A stretch of 64,000 nt of DNA from Asterias rubens. Taxonomy: Eukaryota; Echinodermata; Asteroidea; Forcipulatida; Asteriidae. The stretch spans positions 19,351,994-19,415,993 of the forward strand of contig NC_047062.1 in assembly GCF_902459465.1 (NCBI RefSeq), read 5' to 3'. Below, one piece after another: positions 60,601 through 64,000 of the stretch. The notes beneath the pieces were generated by a model. It had not been told where the DNA came from, searched no databases, and saw only the letters and a program-made list of their open reading frames with translations. The first letter of the stretch is position 1, and each line of letters begins with the position of its first letter. The position numbers and the translations under genes are program-made.

Positions 60601-63454
60601 GGAGGGATGCCACATTGATGAAAGTTTAAAACAAACTTTTGTCTTACCCTAGACGCCCCCTGCCAACAAAGAGTTATGTCCGAAGATTCAAAATACAAAT
60701 AAACAAGGTCATTAATGCAGACTACTATTATATCTGGTCAGAAATATAAAGTCATTGGTGTAATTTGTAAGGGTTTGATAAATTCCTTTTGCATATTTTT
60801 TAGCTCCTGGTAATTGGGGTCTATTGATCAAAAGGTCTTGAAAGTAATTGTTTGGCCAAAACAAAATGCAATTTTTAAGTCAATGTCTCATTTGTTGATT
60901 TTGATCTATTTTTTAATGACCTTTTGATCATTACAAAATATAGAACACTTTAAAGTAAAAGCATTCCCCTTGCCAGAGAAGACACAATTATTTATGTTTG
61001 GTCCTACCATTTCCCTTTGATGGACAAGTTTCATCAGCGGTGTGACTAGACATGAAAGGGGGGGGCAGTGACGTCACCTTTTTGTTGTTGGGGGGGGGGG
61101 GGGGCTTAGTATCAAATAATTATTTTATTCATTTTCTCCATCTTATGCTTTGGGTGCAAGATTGGTGCAAGGGTTTTGATTGGGGGAGGCTGATCCAGTC
61201 CCCCTGCCTCCTCCCCTCCCCTCTGGCCCATTCCCCTCCCCTCTGGATATATACGGACTGAGTTTCAGATATTGAGAGACATATAAGCAAGCTCAAAGAC
61301 TCTTTGGATTAAAAATTTCTGCTAATACCACTTACCAAGGGTCTGGTAGTTTAACGCAACCATCTGACATCCGACATTCCAGAAGATCTATATCAAATAT
61401 CAATATCAAAGTAGACAAAGTGATTAAATTCATGTAAACAGTGTTTGAAGCTTTGCATGGTGTGACAAAAAAAATTACCTATAAATAAATAGTTAACTTG
61501 CAGGTACAAATATGTAGTAAATCTTTTTTGTGGGAGTGTTGGCACTGAAACAAGCCAGTGCGGTCTCAACATTTCAACAGTATCATTTGTTTGTCTTCTG
61601 GAGAATGCTTGACTGCCGGTGGTGATGCCACTATACAATGTCCTTATTCTGGTAACCAATAACGTTTTTGTTCAGGTTTTTTGGTACTTAAGAAGCTTGA
61701 AGTTGGGCACTGTTGTTTATCCCTTTTACCTGTGGCATATAGTTGCCAGAGTCGACCCTTGCTCCTCTTGGATAGATACGGGAAAGTTGTCGTTTGTTGT
61801 AGCTGAAGAGTAACAATCAAGGAACATTTTTAAAAAAAATTAAGCTTAGAAGAACAGTAACCTTTTGTTTTGTTAACAGCACTTTCTATTTAGTACGCGC
61901 AAGCTGCCTGGCCTATGTACATCCAATGGCTGTTTTTGTCACGATTGTTTTGCAGGAGCTGAACACAGTTCAACTGTTGCGAATTATTTTCGTTTGAGAA
62001 TTTGTGACGTCAAAATTCAAATCACATTCACATTCATGGGAAAGTATGAACCAGGTTTTACACTGATGTGTGATAAGCAAAGTATACTCCATTCTATCTG
62101 AGTTCCGAAAGGACAAAAAAAAACAGGCTACTCGCTTTGGGTTGAAATCCATATTAAAGGATACTTTGTGAACTGGATGGGATTTTCCTTGACTCTATTC
62201 ATCGCTGACGTCTCAACAAAGGATGAGATCTCATAACTCCGATTCCTCTCTGAAAAGAAAAAAAAAAGCAAATTCAGAATAAGCTGTAAATAATTGTAAA
62301 CTTGCTTGTACAACCACGTAATAATTCTCTACTGATGAAGCGTTGGCTTGAAAAGAGCCGGTTTGGTCACGACTTTTCAAACAGTATACTCGGCTTATCT
62401 TGAGGAGAAAAGTAAATTCACATTCAGCACTTATAAAGGTTGCCAAGTACCATTTAAACATTCACATAAAAAAAACAGGAAAACAGCCAAGATAAGAACC
62501 AGTTGAGTTTATCTTATGCAACAAAATATATCCTGTTGAGTGAAGAGGTTGCGTTTTTTAATGATCACAAATACTAAATATACATATTTAAGCCTCATAC
62601 TTGATTCTTATATAGCGTCATATCATTTTCAACATTGTTATCACTGATCATCGGGCATACTTAGATTACTCGAAATGCTCCCAGGGAGTTGAGAAAGTTG
62701 AAGGAGTGGAGTTGAGAAAGTTAAAGGAGTGCAGTCCTTCAACTTTCTCAACTCCCTGGGGAGCATACAATGCCAAGGTGCTTAAAGTAGTGCTAAGAGG
62801 ATGTACAACACAATACTGTCTCAGCCCTCTCAGGTTCCTATTTATACATTCATAAGAGAAGCGATTAATCCTTGTGCTTTCCTTAAAGACATCAAGTGCC
62901 ATGACTGGTGATTCAGCCATCAGAACTTGAGCAGGCATGATACTTCTTGGAGGCAACGAAGGCGATTGCCTCCATGCCCCCGGTCATTGCTCTGGTGGCC
63001 TGGAAATGCTCCAGTAGAAATTTACAATTTCCTCAAAGGGTGTCCTTTACCAAGGAGAAAATGCATTGGTGCCCTTGCCCTTTCAAAAATGAAGCATACA
63101 GGCCTGCTTGAGTGTGATGCACTAGACAGCTGGGCCTGGACACGCCAATAGGAGACTTTCCAACCCTAGGTGGCAGCAGACATACCGGGTAAATTTCCAT
63201 TGTTTACGTAGTTCTGAACATGCGCATAATTCTGAGAACAATGGATTTACCCGGTAAGTCTGCTGCCCTCTATCGTCCCAGAAAGTCTCCCATTATAAAG
63301 ACAGGTATCTATTGTCATTACCATTTAACCTAAATTGTGAATTTATCAACATCTTACTTTCTGATGCCTCGAATGTGTGGAAGTGGACAGGCTGAATGTA
63401 GTTGACGAGAGCGGACATCTCACGGCCGGCTTCAGCTTCCTGCCCTGCTGTACC
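32891..63454 (-). CDS. PLCB: Phospholipase C beta, 3' part of gene (18 exons, 5' end outside window)
   Basis: Phosphoinositide-specific phospholipase C beta cleaves PIP2 into IP3 and diacylglycerol at the plasma membrane, downstream of Gq-coupled receptors. Eighteen minus-strand exons with GT-AG borders join in phase, taking one copy of the duplicated block, to give 2754 bases: 917 residues plus a TGA stop. Order: end of the Y half ([31 protein letters not shown]), C2 domain ([32 protein letters not shown]), the Gq-docking segment (ALANPI), an acidic and Ser/Thr-rich linker, a Lys/Glu-rich coiled coil of about 250 residues, and a Ser/Pro-rich tail ending ITRL. The paralogue is uncertain: NYQT-D-L-MQLN and DGV-AAT resemble PLCB4/norpA, VKDYVP resembles PLCB1-3. 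The PH, EF-hand and X regions must lie beyond 64000. Exons 5-12 occur twice because of the block duplication around the N gap. Confidence 0.93.
33775..33960 (+). repeat. tRNA-derived SINE in PLCB intron 17
   Basis: TGGTGGTCTAGTGGTTAGAC (A box) and CATTTGAATCCCACTCGAGT (B box) about 35 bases apart, followed by TGTCTGTGAATATTGTTTTC. Related to the SINE at 40600. Its far end abuts GTGAGTCTGCTGCCACCTAG, an arm of the inverted-repeat family seen complete at 63147. Confidence 0.6.
34072..34158 (-). CDS. PLCB: PLCB exon 17 (coiled coil)
   Basis: 87 bases, 29 codons: [20 protein letters not shown] then EELAAEEDS. Acceptor TTTTCTCAG, donor GTAAGAG. Phase 0 on both sides. Confidence 0.89.
34415..34472 (-). 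CDS. PLCB: PLCB exon 16 (coiled coil)
   Basis: 58 bases encoding [20 protein letters not shown], corresponding to the REVAEKLVNQAVAERQRL segment of vertebrate PLC-beta. Acceptor TATTTAAG, donor GTAAGTACC. Phase 0 out. Confidence 0.88.
35357..35693. mobile_element. TTAA inverted-repeat family copy in PLCB intron 15
   Basis: Reverse orientation: AGACCAGTCTTCTCACTTG, TGTGAAAATTTCAGCTCAAT, CACCCTTGTC-type stretch, GAGGGAGCCATTTCTCACA, ending TTACTGCCTTTAA with TTAA at 35690-35693. The last 25 bp of the usual end are shortened. Confidence 0.7.
35758..35853 (-). CDS. PLCB: PLCB exon 15 (coiled coil)
   Basis: 96 bases encoding [20 protein letters not shown] then [12 protein letters not shown], matching vertebrate PLCB1 EKN-RDLKELSKRHKDKDEL. 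Acceptor GTTTGCAG, donor GTTAGTA. Leaves AG. Confidence 0.92.
36058..36429. mobile_element. TTAA inverted-repeat family, variant copy with intact ends
   Basis: TTAAGGGGAAGGTACACGTT at the left, and the right end is its imperfect reverse complement, AACATGTACCTTCCTTTTAA. TTAA at 36058-36061 and 36426-36429. The middle matches the family but one segment is replaced by AGACTTCGGGCTAGAAGTCT, itself a palindrome. Lies in PLCB intron 14. Confidence 0.75.
36725..36838. mobile_element. Small inverted-repeat element
   Basis: ATAGACCTTACGCATG at the left pairs with CATGTGCATAAGGTCTAT at the right. Contains TGACGTCA, a palindrome identical to a cAMP-response element, at about 36812-36819. Confidence 0.6.
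36884..37059 (-). CDS. PLCB: PLCB exon 14 (coiled coil)
   Basis: 176 bases encoding [37 protein letters not shown] and [16 protein letters not shown]: a heptad-like Lys/Glu/Leu pattern. Acceptor CTCCTCAAG ends at 37060, donor GTAGGTTG starts at 36883. Leaves AA. Confidence 0.9.
38086..38155 (-). CDS. PLCB: PLCB exon 13 (coiled coil)
   Basis: 70 bases encoding [16 protein letters not shown] then FTRDKENE. Acceptor TTTCTACAG ends at 38156, donor GTATGAT starts at 38085. Single copy: the second copy of the block starts exactly at this exon's first base, directly after the N run. Confidence 0.9.
38631..38775 (-). repeat. tRNA-derived SINE, copy 1 of duplicated block
   Basis: Same family as 7190-7341: CGGGGTTGAACAA tail, degenerate B box (GTGGGATTCAAACC on plus), CTCTACCAAGTCAGCTA (A box on plus), GGGGGTGCCAA leader. 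Twin at 50186-50330. Confidence 0.65.
38814..39007 (-). CDS. PLCB: PLCB exon 12, copy 1 (coiled coil)
   Basis: 194 bases beginning [20 protein letters not shown] and ending KKAAKKG plus two bases (CT). Acceptor ATGTTTAG, donor GTAAGTAA. The CT pairs with T at the start of exon 13 to give Leu, so this copy is properly connected to the rest of the gene. Confidence 0.91.
39580..39632. mobile_element. Inverted-repeat arm present only in copy 1
   Basis: ATGGAAATTTACCTGGTAAG through GCTGCCACCTAGTG to GTCGCCCAT matches one arm of the element at 63147-63294. Copy 2 lacks it cleanly (joins at 51130), so this is a presence/absence difference between the two copies. Confidence 0.6.
39802..39845 (-). 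CDS. PLCB: PLCB exon 11, copy 1
   Basis: 44 bases encoding [15 protein letters not shown]. Acceptor TCTTACAG, donor GTAGGTA, phase 0 out to exon 12. Confidence 0.88.
40498..40750 (+). repeat. SINE flanked by its own body inverted (fold-back SINE), copy 1
   Basis: tRNA-like head TCGGTGGTCTTGATGGTAAG ... GGGTTCAAATCCCACCC at about 40605-40670, then a body TGTGATTTTTTCACAGAACT, AGTGCTGAGTGAACAGTG, GTGTAAGGGTTAAAA. The reverse complement of this body (TTTTACCCTTATACCGAGTG, CACTGTTTACTCAGCACTTT) lies upstream of the head. Either two SINEs in opposite orientation or one fold-back. Twin at 51990-52235. Confidence 0.6.
40888..41293. repeat. 203-bp tandem duplication, copy 1 only
   Basis: AACAAAGATAAAATACGCTC begins at 40888 and again at 41091; the units run through ATTTCGGACGCCAAATTTTA without a visible difference. 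Copy 2 of the large block has a single unit (from about 52350). Confidence 0.9.
42210..42248 (-). promoter_or_regulatory. Candidate recursive splice site (zero-length exon) in PLCB intron 10, copy 1
   Basis: On the minus strand an uninterrupted pyrimidine tract leads into AACAG directly followed by GTAAGA (junction 42230/42229), so an acceptor abuts a donor. That is the ratchet-point signature. The same arrangement is kept in copy 2. The intron is only about 2.9 kb, shorter than typical recursive-splicing hosts, so it could be chance. Confidence 0.35.
42695..42814 (-). CDS. PLCB: PLCB exon 10, copy 1 (Ser-rich linker)
   Basis: 120 bases, protein identical to the twin at 54317-54436 ([12 protein letters not shown] to APNLGQS). 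The acceptor is the CAG at 42815-42817; a second AG three bases on would be out of phase. Donor GTACTG is supported by phase with exon 11. A weaker downstream donor GTAGGT (GT at 42593-42594) would run exon 11 into a stop after about ten codons and remove the coiled coil. Confidence 0.82.
43755..43971 (-). CDS. PLCB: PLCB exon 9, copy 1 (linker)
   Basis: 217 bases encoding [20 protein letters not shown] and a Thr/Pro/Ala-rich stretch ending ASSLG. It differs from the twin at two residues, as allelic proteins would. The open frame continues into the intron past the donor, but the GTAAGTC donor and the phase support the end given. Confidence 0.88.
44373..44596 (-). CDS. PLCB: PLCB exon 8, copy 1 (C2 end and Gq-docking helices)
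   Basis: 224 bases encoding the end of C2 ([17 protein letters not shown]) and the FADALANPI docking segment. No protein difference from the twin at 55995-56218 was seen. Confidence 0.92.
45095..45470. mobile_element. TTAA inverted-repeat family, intact copy (copy 1)
   Basis: Starts TTAAAGGCAGTGGACACTAT and ends CAATAGTGTCCACTGTCTTTAA in two pieces, TTAA at both ends. 376 bp. Lies in PLCB intron 7. Twin at 56703-57088. Confidence 0.8.
45718..45817 (-). CDS. PLCB: PLCB exon 7, copy 1 (C2 domain)
   Basis: 100 bases encoding [20 protein letters not shown] and [13 protein letters not shown], the same as the twin at 57336-57435. Acceptor CATGTAG, donor GTGAGAT, one G carried to exon 8. Confidence 0.92.
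46233..46397 (-). CDS. PLCB: PLCB exon 6, copy 1 (C2 domain start)
   Basis: Fifty-five codons starting [20 protein letters not shown]. It looks identical in protein to the twin at 57851-58015, with the same acceptor (CTATCAG) and donor (GTACCTC). Confidence 0.92.
46918..47995 (+). mobile_element. Dead Tc1-like transposon, copy 1
   Basis: Ends AACTGCTCACAAAAAGTAAG in both orientations, inverted repeats of about 125 bp, and TA on both sides (46916-46917, 47996-47997) as expected for Tc1/mariner insertion. The plus strand keeps the C-terminal third of a DDE transposase: [15 protein letters not shown], then after a one-base frameshift [20 protein letters not shown] and [15 protein letters not shown], which includes the second Asp and the final Glu of the catalytic triad. 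The N-terminal DNA-binding part is gone. Lies in PLCB intron 5. Confidence 0.88.
48353..48507 (-). CDS. PLCB: PLCB exon 5, copy 1
   Basis: Same 155-base exon as 59971-60125, encoding the end of the Y domain ([19 protein letters not shown]) with identical protein sequence. The upstream splice partner for this copy would have to lie inside or beyond the N gap. In phase only with exon 4 (one carried G), not with exon 12 of copy 2 (two carried bases). Confidence 0.9.
48600..48930 (+). repeat. SINE body, copy 1
   Basis: CACTTGTGTCCTTAAGAAAG, CTTTGGATGGGACGTAAAGC, TGTTGTGTAACGCATG, GGGATCGCCCCGGTGTTCCT and a 3' end CAGCGCCTTGAGTAC ... GTGCGCTATGTAAGAC followed by TA repeats. The GCGCTAT-TAA type tail is shared by several broadly distributed SINE/LINE pairs. 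The tRNA head is absent here but present at 10545-10680. Twin at 60219-60548. Confidence 0.6.
49210..49709. other. Assembly gap of exactly 500 N
   Basis: Five hundred N in a row. A round number is typical of a fixed-size scaffolding gap, not a measured distance. Duplicated sequence abuts it on both sides, so the real gap is probably negative (overlapping contigs). Reading frames running through it are meaningless. Confidence 0.98.
50186..50330 (-). repeat. tRNA-derived SINE, copy 2 of duplicated block
   Basis: Twin of 38631-38775. Confidence 0.65.
50368..50561 (-). CDS. PLCB: PLCB exon 12, copy 2 (coiled coil)
   Basis: The 194-base exon starts [20 protein letters not shown] and is Lys/Glu-rich throughout, as expected for the PLC-beta distal coiled coil that binds membranes and promotes G-alpha-q GTP hydrolysis. 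Copy 2 has Gly (EIGKLRK) where copy 1 has Ser (EISKLRK). It leaves two bases (CT). The exon that should follow is missing from copy 2, because the contig begins at the first base of exon 13. Confidence 0.9.
51285..51328 (-). CDS. PLCB: PLCB exon 11, copy 2
   Basis: A short 44-base exon encoding [15 protein letters not shown] (family: TLEDLKQHK-F-K), the start of the C-terminal coiled-coil region. Acceptor ATCTTACAG, donor GTGGGTT here and GTAGGTA in the twin at 39802-39845. Phase 0 out. Confidence 0.88.
51990..52235 (+). repeat. Fold-back SINE, copy 2
   Basis: Twin of 40498-40750. Here the B box reads GATTCGAATCCCACCC, closer to a tRNA consensus, and the 3' end is cut short by a small deletion. 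Confidence 0.55.
53092..53488. other. Insertion of about 400 bp found only in copy 2
   Basis: Copy 1 passes from GAGTTATTAGAAAAAACAAT to GACAAAGCCTACC directly, while copy 2 has about 400 extra bases. They include a minus-strand 62-codon frame (53087-53275) starting [19 protein letters not shown], which looks like a signal peptide, but no downstream domain is recognised. Could be a presence/absence polymorphism of a transposed segment. Confidence 0.55.
53826..53864 (-). promoter_or_regulatory. Candidate recursive splice site, copy 2
   Basis: Twin of the 42230/42229 site: pyrimidine tract, AACAG then GTAAGA with the junction at 53846/53845. It is unchanged although the surrounding intron has several differences between copies. 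Confidence 0.35.
54317..54436 (-). CDS. PLCB: PLCB exon 10, copy 2 (Ser-rich linker)
   Basis: The 120-base exon encodes [20 protein letters not shown] then [20 protein letters not shown]. The donor was chosen by phase: splicing at GTACTG (54316) leaves one G, which gives Glu with exon 11. The reading frame stays open past this donor to a TAG about 110 bases on, so a longer version using donor GTAGGT is possible but would lose frame. Twin at 42695-42814. Confidence 0.82.
55377..55593 (-). CDS. PLCB: PLCB exon 9, copy 2 (acidic and Thr/Ala-rich linker)
   Basis: The 217-base exon joins in phase 0 and encodes [16 protein letters not shown], a Ser/Thr/Pro/Ala-rich stretch, then [18 protein letters not shown]. 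It is low-complexity linker between the Gq-docking helices and the coiled coil. Compared with the twin at 43755-43971 it carries two amino-acid changes (Ile to Val in the EGI/EGV stretch, Ala to Val in PAAPS/PVAPS). One G is left over at donor GTAAGTC. Confidence 0.88.
55995..56218 (-). CDS. PLCB: PLCB exon 8, copy 2 (C2 end and Gq-docking helices)
   Basis: The 224-base exon encodes [33 protein letters not shown], then [20 protein letters not shown] and a Glu/Lys-rich helix ending EKPQ. The L-x-N-P-I run matches the helix-turn-helix of vertebrate PLCB3 whose Leu859, Asn861, Pro862 and Ile863 contact activated G-alpha-q (established knowledge), so Gq responsiveness is expected. Phase 0 at the donor GTATGGG. 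Twin at 44373-44596. Confidence 0.93.
56703..57088. mobile_element. TTAA inverted-repeat family, intact copy (copy 2)
   Basis: Same insertion as 45095-45470 in the other copy of the block, with a handful of substitutions (for example CGGCTCTCTC for CGGCTCCCTC). Confidence 0.8.
57336..57435 (-). CDS. PLCB: PLCB exon 7, copy 2 (C2 domain)
   Basis: The 100-base exon encodes [20 protein letters not shown] then [13 protein letters not shown] and leaves one G. It is the second half of the C2 fold (family: LRIAVYEE-GK-IGHRILP). Acceptor CATGTAG; donor GTGAGAT. Twin at 45718-45817. Confidence 0.93.
57851..58015 (-). CDS. PLCB: PLCB exon 6, copy 2 (C2 domain start)
   Basis: A 55-codon, phase-0 exon beginning [20 protein letters not shown] and then [15 protein letters not shown], ending HFVFRK. 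This is the first half of the PLC-beta C2 domain, a beta-sandwich that packs against the catalytic core. Acceptor CTATCAG; donor GTACCTC. Twin at 46233-46397. Confidence 0.93.
58536..59613 (+). mobile_element. Dead Tc1-like transposon, copy 2
   Basis: Identical layout to 46918-47995, same TA flanks (58534-58535, 59614-59615), same frameshift and same transposase remnant. The shared insertion and shared damage show that the two blocks descend from one locus after the transposon died. Confidence 0.88.
59971..60125 (-). CDS. PLCB: PLCB exon 5, copy 2 (end of Y domain)
   Basis: The 155-base exon encodes [20 protein letters not shown], then [20 protein letters not shown], then [12 protein letters not shown]. 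Acceptor TTTCAG ends at 60126; donor GTGAGT begins at 59970. It is the end of the catalytic barrel and the linker to C2. Its twin lies at 48353-48507 and differs by a synonymous AAC/AAT change in the EIN Asn codon. Confidence 0.92.
60219..60548 (+). repeat. SINE body, copy 2
   Basis: Same insertion as 48600-48930 with a few substitutions (CTTCGGATGGG for CTTTGGATGGG, AGTGCACTTATC for AGTTCACTTATC). Confidence 0.6.
61336..61387 (-). CDS. PLCB: PLCB exon 4 (Y domain)
   Basis: The 52-base exon encodes [17 protein letters not shown] (family consensus [15 protein letters not shown]). Acceptor TGATATAG ends at 61388 and donor GTAAGTGG starts at 61335. One base (G) is left, which pairs with AT at the start of either copy of exon 5 to give Asp. 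Confidence 0.92.
61730..61802 (-). CDS. PLCB: PLCB exon 3 (Y domain)
   Basis: Acceptor ..ACTCTTCAG ends at 61803 and donor GTAAAA starts at 61729. With the two carried bases, the 73 bases encode [14 protein letters not shown] then [11 protein letters not shown], the conserved YPKGTRVDSSNY-PQ region around the active-site barrel. It ends in phase 0. Confidence 0.93.
62165..62249 (-). CDS. PLCB: PLCB exon 2 (Y domain)
   Basis: A strong pyrimidine tract ends in TTTTCAG at 62250 and the donor GTATCC starts at 62164. The 85 bases encode [17 protein letters not shown] followed by [11 protein letters not shown], matching the vertebrate KRNKSFEMSSFVET stretch. Two bases (AA) are left over for exon 3. 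Confidence 0.92.
62675..62766. repeat. Hairpin with arms of about 31 bp
   Basis: ATGCTCCCAGGGAGTTGAGA (31-bp arm) pairs with the reverse complement at 62735-62766 with a single extra base. The loop contains a further direct copy of GGAGTTGAGAAAGTT. Lies in PLCB intron 1 of the window. Confidence 0.75.
63147..63294. mobile_element. Inverted-repeat element, 148 bp
   Basis: Arms of about 55 bp: GGAGACTTTC, CTAGGTGGCAGCAGAC, ACCGGGTAAATTTCCATTG at the left; the reverse complement set at the right (CAATGGATTTACCCGGTAAG, TCTGCTGCC, GAAAGTCTCC). Short loop containing CATGCGCATAATTC. Single arms of this family occur at 33935 and 39580. Confidence 0.7.
63358..63454 (-). CDS. PLCB: PLCB exon 1 of window (Y half of catalytic barrel)
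   Basis: Acceptor ends at 63455 (..CTGATAG) and the donor is GTAAGAT at 63357. The 97 bases encode a stretch containing [20 protein letters not shown], the classic opening of the PLC Y domain (vertebrate [13 protein letters not shown]). The exon leaves one base (A), which joins the next exon to give KRNRS. Upstream exons are outside the window. Confidence 0.92.
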
Positions 63455-63554
63455 CTATCAGTGGAGCAACAAAATACAAAATTGTCAGCCGAGCATATTT
63501 TCAAGACAAAATGCACACCGACCAATGAGAGACCAATAGACTAATAGGGAGAAT

Positions 63555-63625
63555 GCCAACACAGGGCTGGTATTTTAATCCGGAAGTCATTGGTTCAAGT
63601 CCCGCTCCAGCCAATTTGTCTTTAT
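63555..63625 (+). repeat. tRNA-like SINE remnant
   Basis: ATTGGTTCAAGTCCCGCTCC is a B box with T-arm symmetry; the A-box side is poorly preserved. Not a functional tRNA. Confidence 0.3.
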
Positions 63626-64000
63626 TCAAAACCCAAATCATTTAAAAAGCAAATCGATAACATGGTTTGAGATTCAGCTAGAGTCAACCTATCCTGAACA
63701 ACTGAAGTCAAACTCCGAGGCTCGTGAATTATACCGGAGAGTGGCCTCAAGTTTAGGTCAGTCCCTGTCCATAATGACCTTTCACCTACATTAATATGCA
63801 AACGACCGAAAGGGAAGCTGCCAAGCTTCACCTCGGACCAATCAAAATACAATGAAATCATTGCATCCAATGCAATCACTGGTTCTGAAAAGCAAGTCTC
63901 CGTCTTTCTGAAAAGCAAGTACCTGTCTTTCTTGCGGATAAGGCCAGGGTTACCAGTCTAAAGTCAACTCAAACTGTGAAACTTTCAAACTCACTTGGCA
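63626..64000. other. PLCB intron, nothing further recognised
   Basis: Sequence upstream of the first PLCB exon in the window. A direct repeat of GAAAAGCAAGT occurs at about 63888 and 63911. No exon was found up to the window edge. Confidence 0.4.

Larger units (their letters stand above)
49710..60826. repeat. Large duplicated block, copy 2 (start of right contig)
   Basis: 11.12 kb matching 38155-49209. It begins at the first base of PLCB exon 13 and ends within the intron between exons 5 and 4, after which unique sequence continues. Copy-specific features: a roughly 400-bp insertion at 53092-53488, a different 90-bp segment near 51550-51640, a 6-bp GGTAGG expansion near 54240 and a short deletion near 52235. 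Confidence 0.95.

Noticed and set aside
38155..60826. A genuine tandem duplication of PLCB exons
   Set aside because: The duplicated ends meet the N gap on both sides, differences look allelic and the duplicated exon set breaks the frame. Kept only as an unlikely alternative.

Overview
The window looks like a nuclear genome segment of a deuterostome invertebrate, most likely an echinoderm and probably a sea star. The reasons are AT-rich non-coding DNA, short exons with GT-AG introns, tRNA-derived SINEs and many small inverted-repeat elements. The species call is inference; nothing here is prokaryotic.

The dominant gene is the 3' part of a phospholipase C beta (PLCB) gene on the minus strand, from 63454 down to a stop codon at 32891-32893. 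Eighteen exons join with matching phases and add up to 2754 coding bases (917 residues plus stop). They cover the end of the catalytic Y half, the C2 domain, the G-alpha-q docking helix-turn-helix, a low-complexity linker, the long C-terminal coiled coil and a Ser/Pro-rich tail ending in the class I PDZ ligand ITRL. The 5' part (PH, EF hands, X half) lies beyond the right edge.

The PLCB locus is mis-assembled or duplicated. Bases 38155-49209 and 49710-60826 are near-identical copies in the same orientation, separated by exactly 500 N. Both copies carry exons 5-12. Using both copies would break the reading frame (1219 coding bases, not a multiple of three), and the copies differ by SNPs and small indels like two alleles. 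I read this as two overlapping haplotype contigs scaffolded end to end.

Left part (1-26400): two minus-strand exons of an unidentified nuclear-looking protein (39-217 and 5755-6032); a decayed plus-strand gene with a P2X7 intracellular-domain-like Cys motif (about 13075-13977), with a possible first exon at 12402; LINE fragments; and many mobile-element derivatives. The most striking is a 1.7 kb fold-back element at 24647-26363, built from about eight 159-bp units that are each nearly palindromic. Others are a hAT-type element with an 8-bp target duplication (15321-15690), elements with TTAA ends (3118-3443 and a family of about 370 bp with seven copies), and several hairpin elements.

Middle (26364-32890): AT-rich 3' flank of PLCB with no recognisable gene. 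Right part: PLCB introns holding a dead Tc1 transposon, SINEs and further TTAA elements. Beyond PLCB no gene in the window has a confident function.
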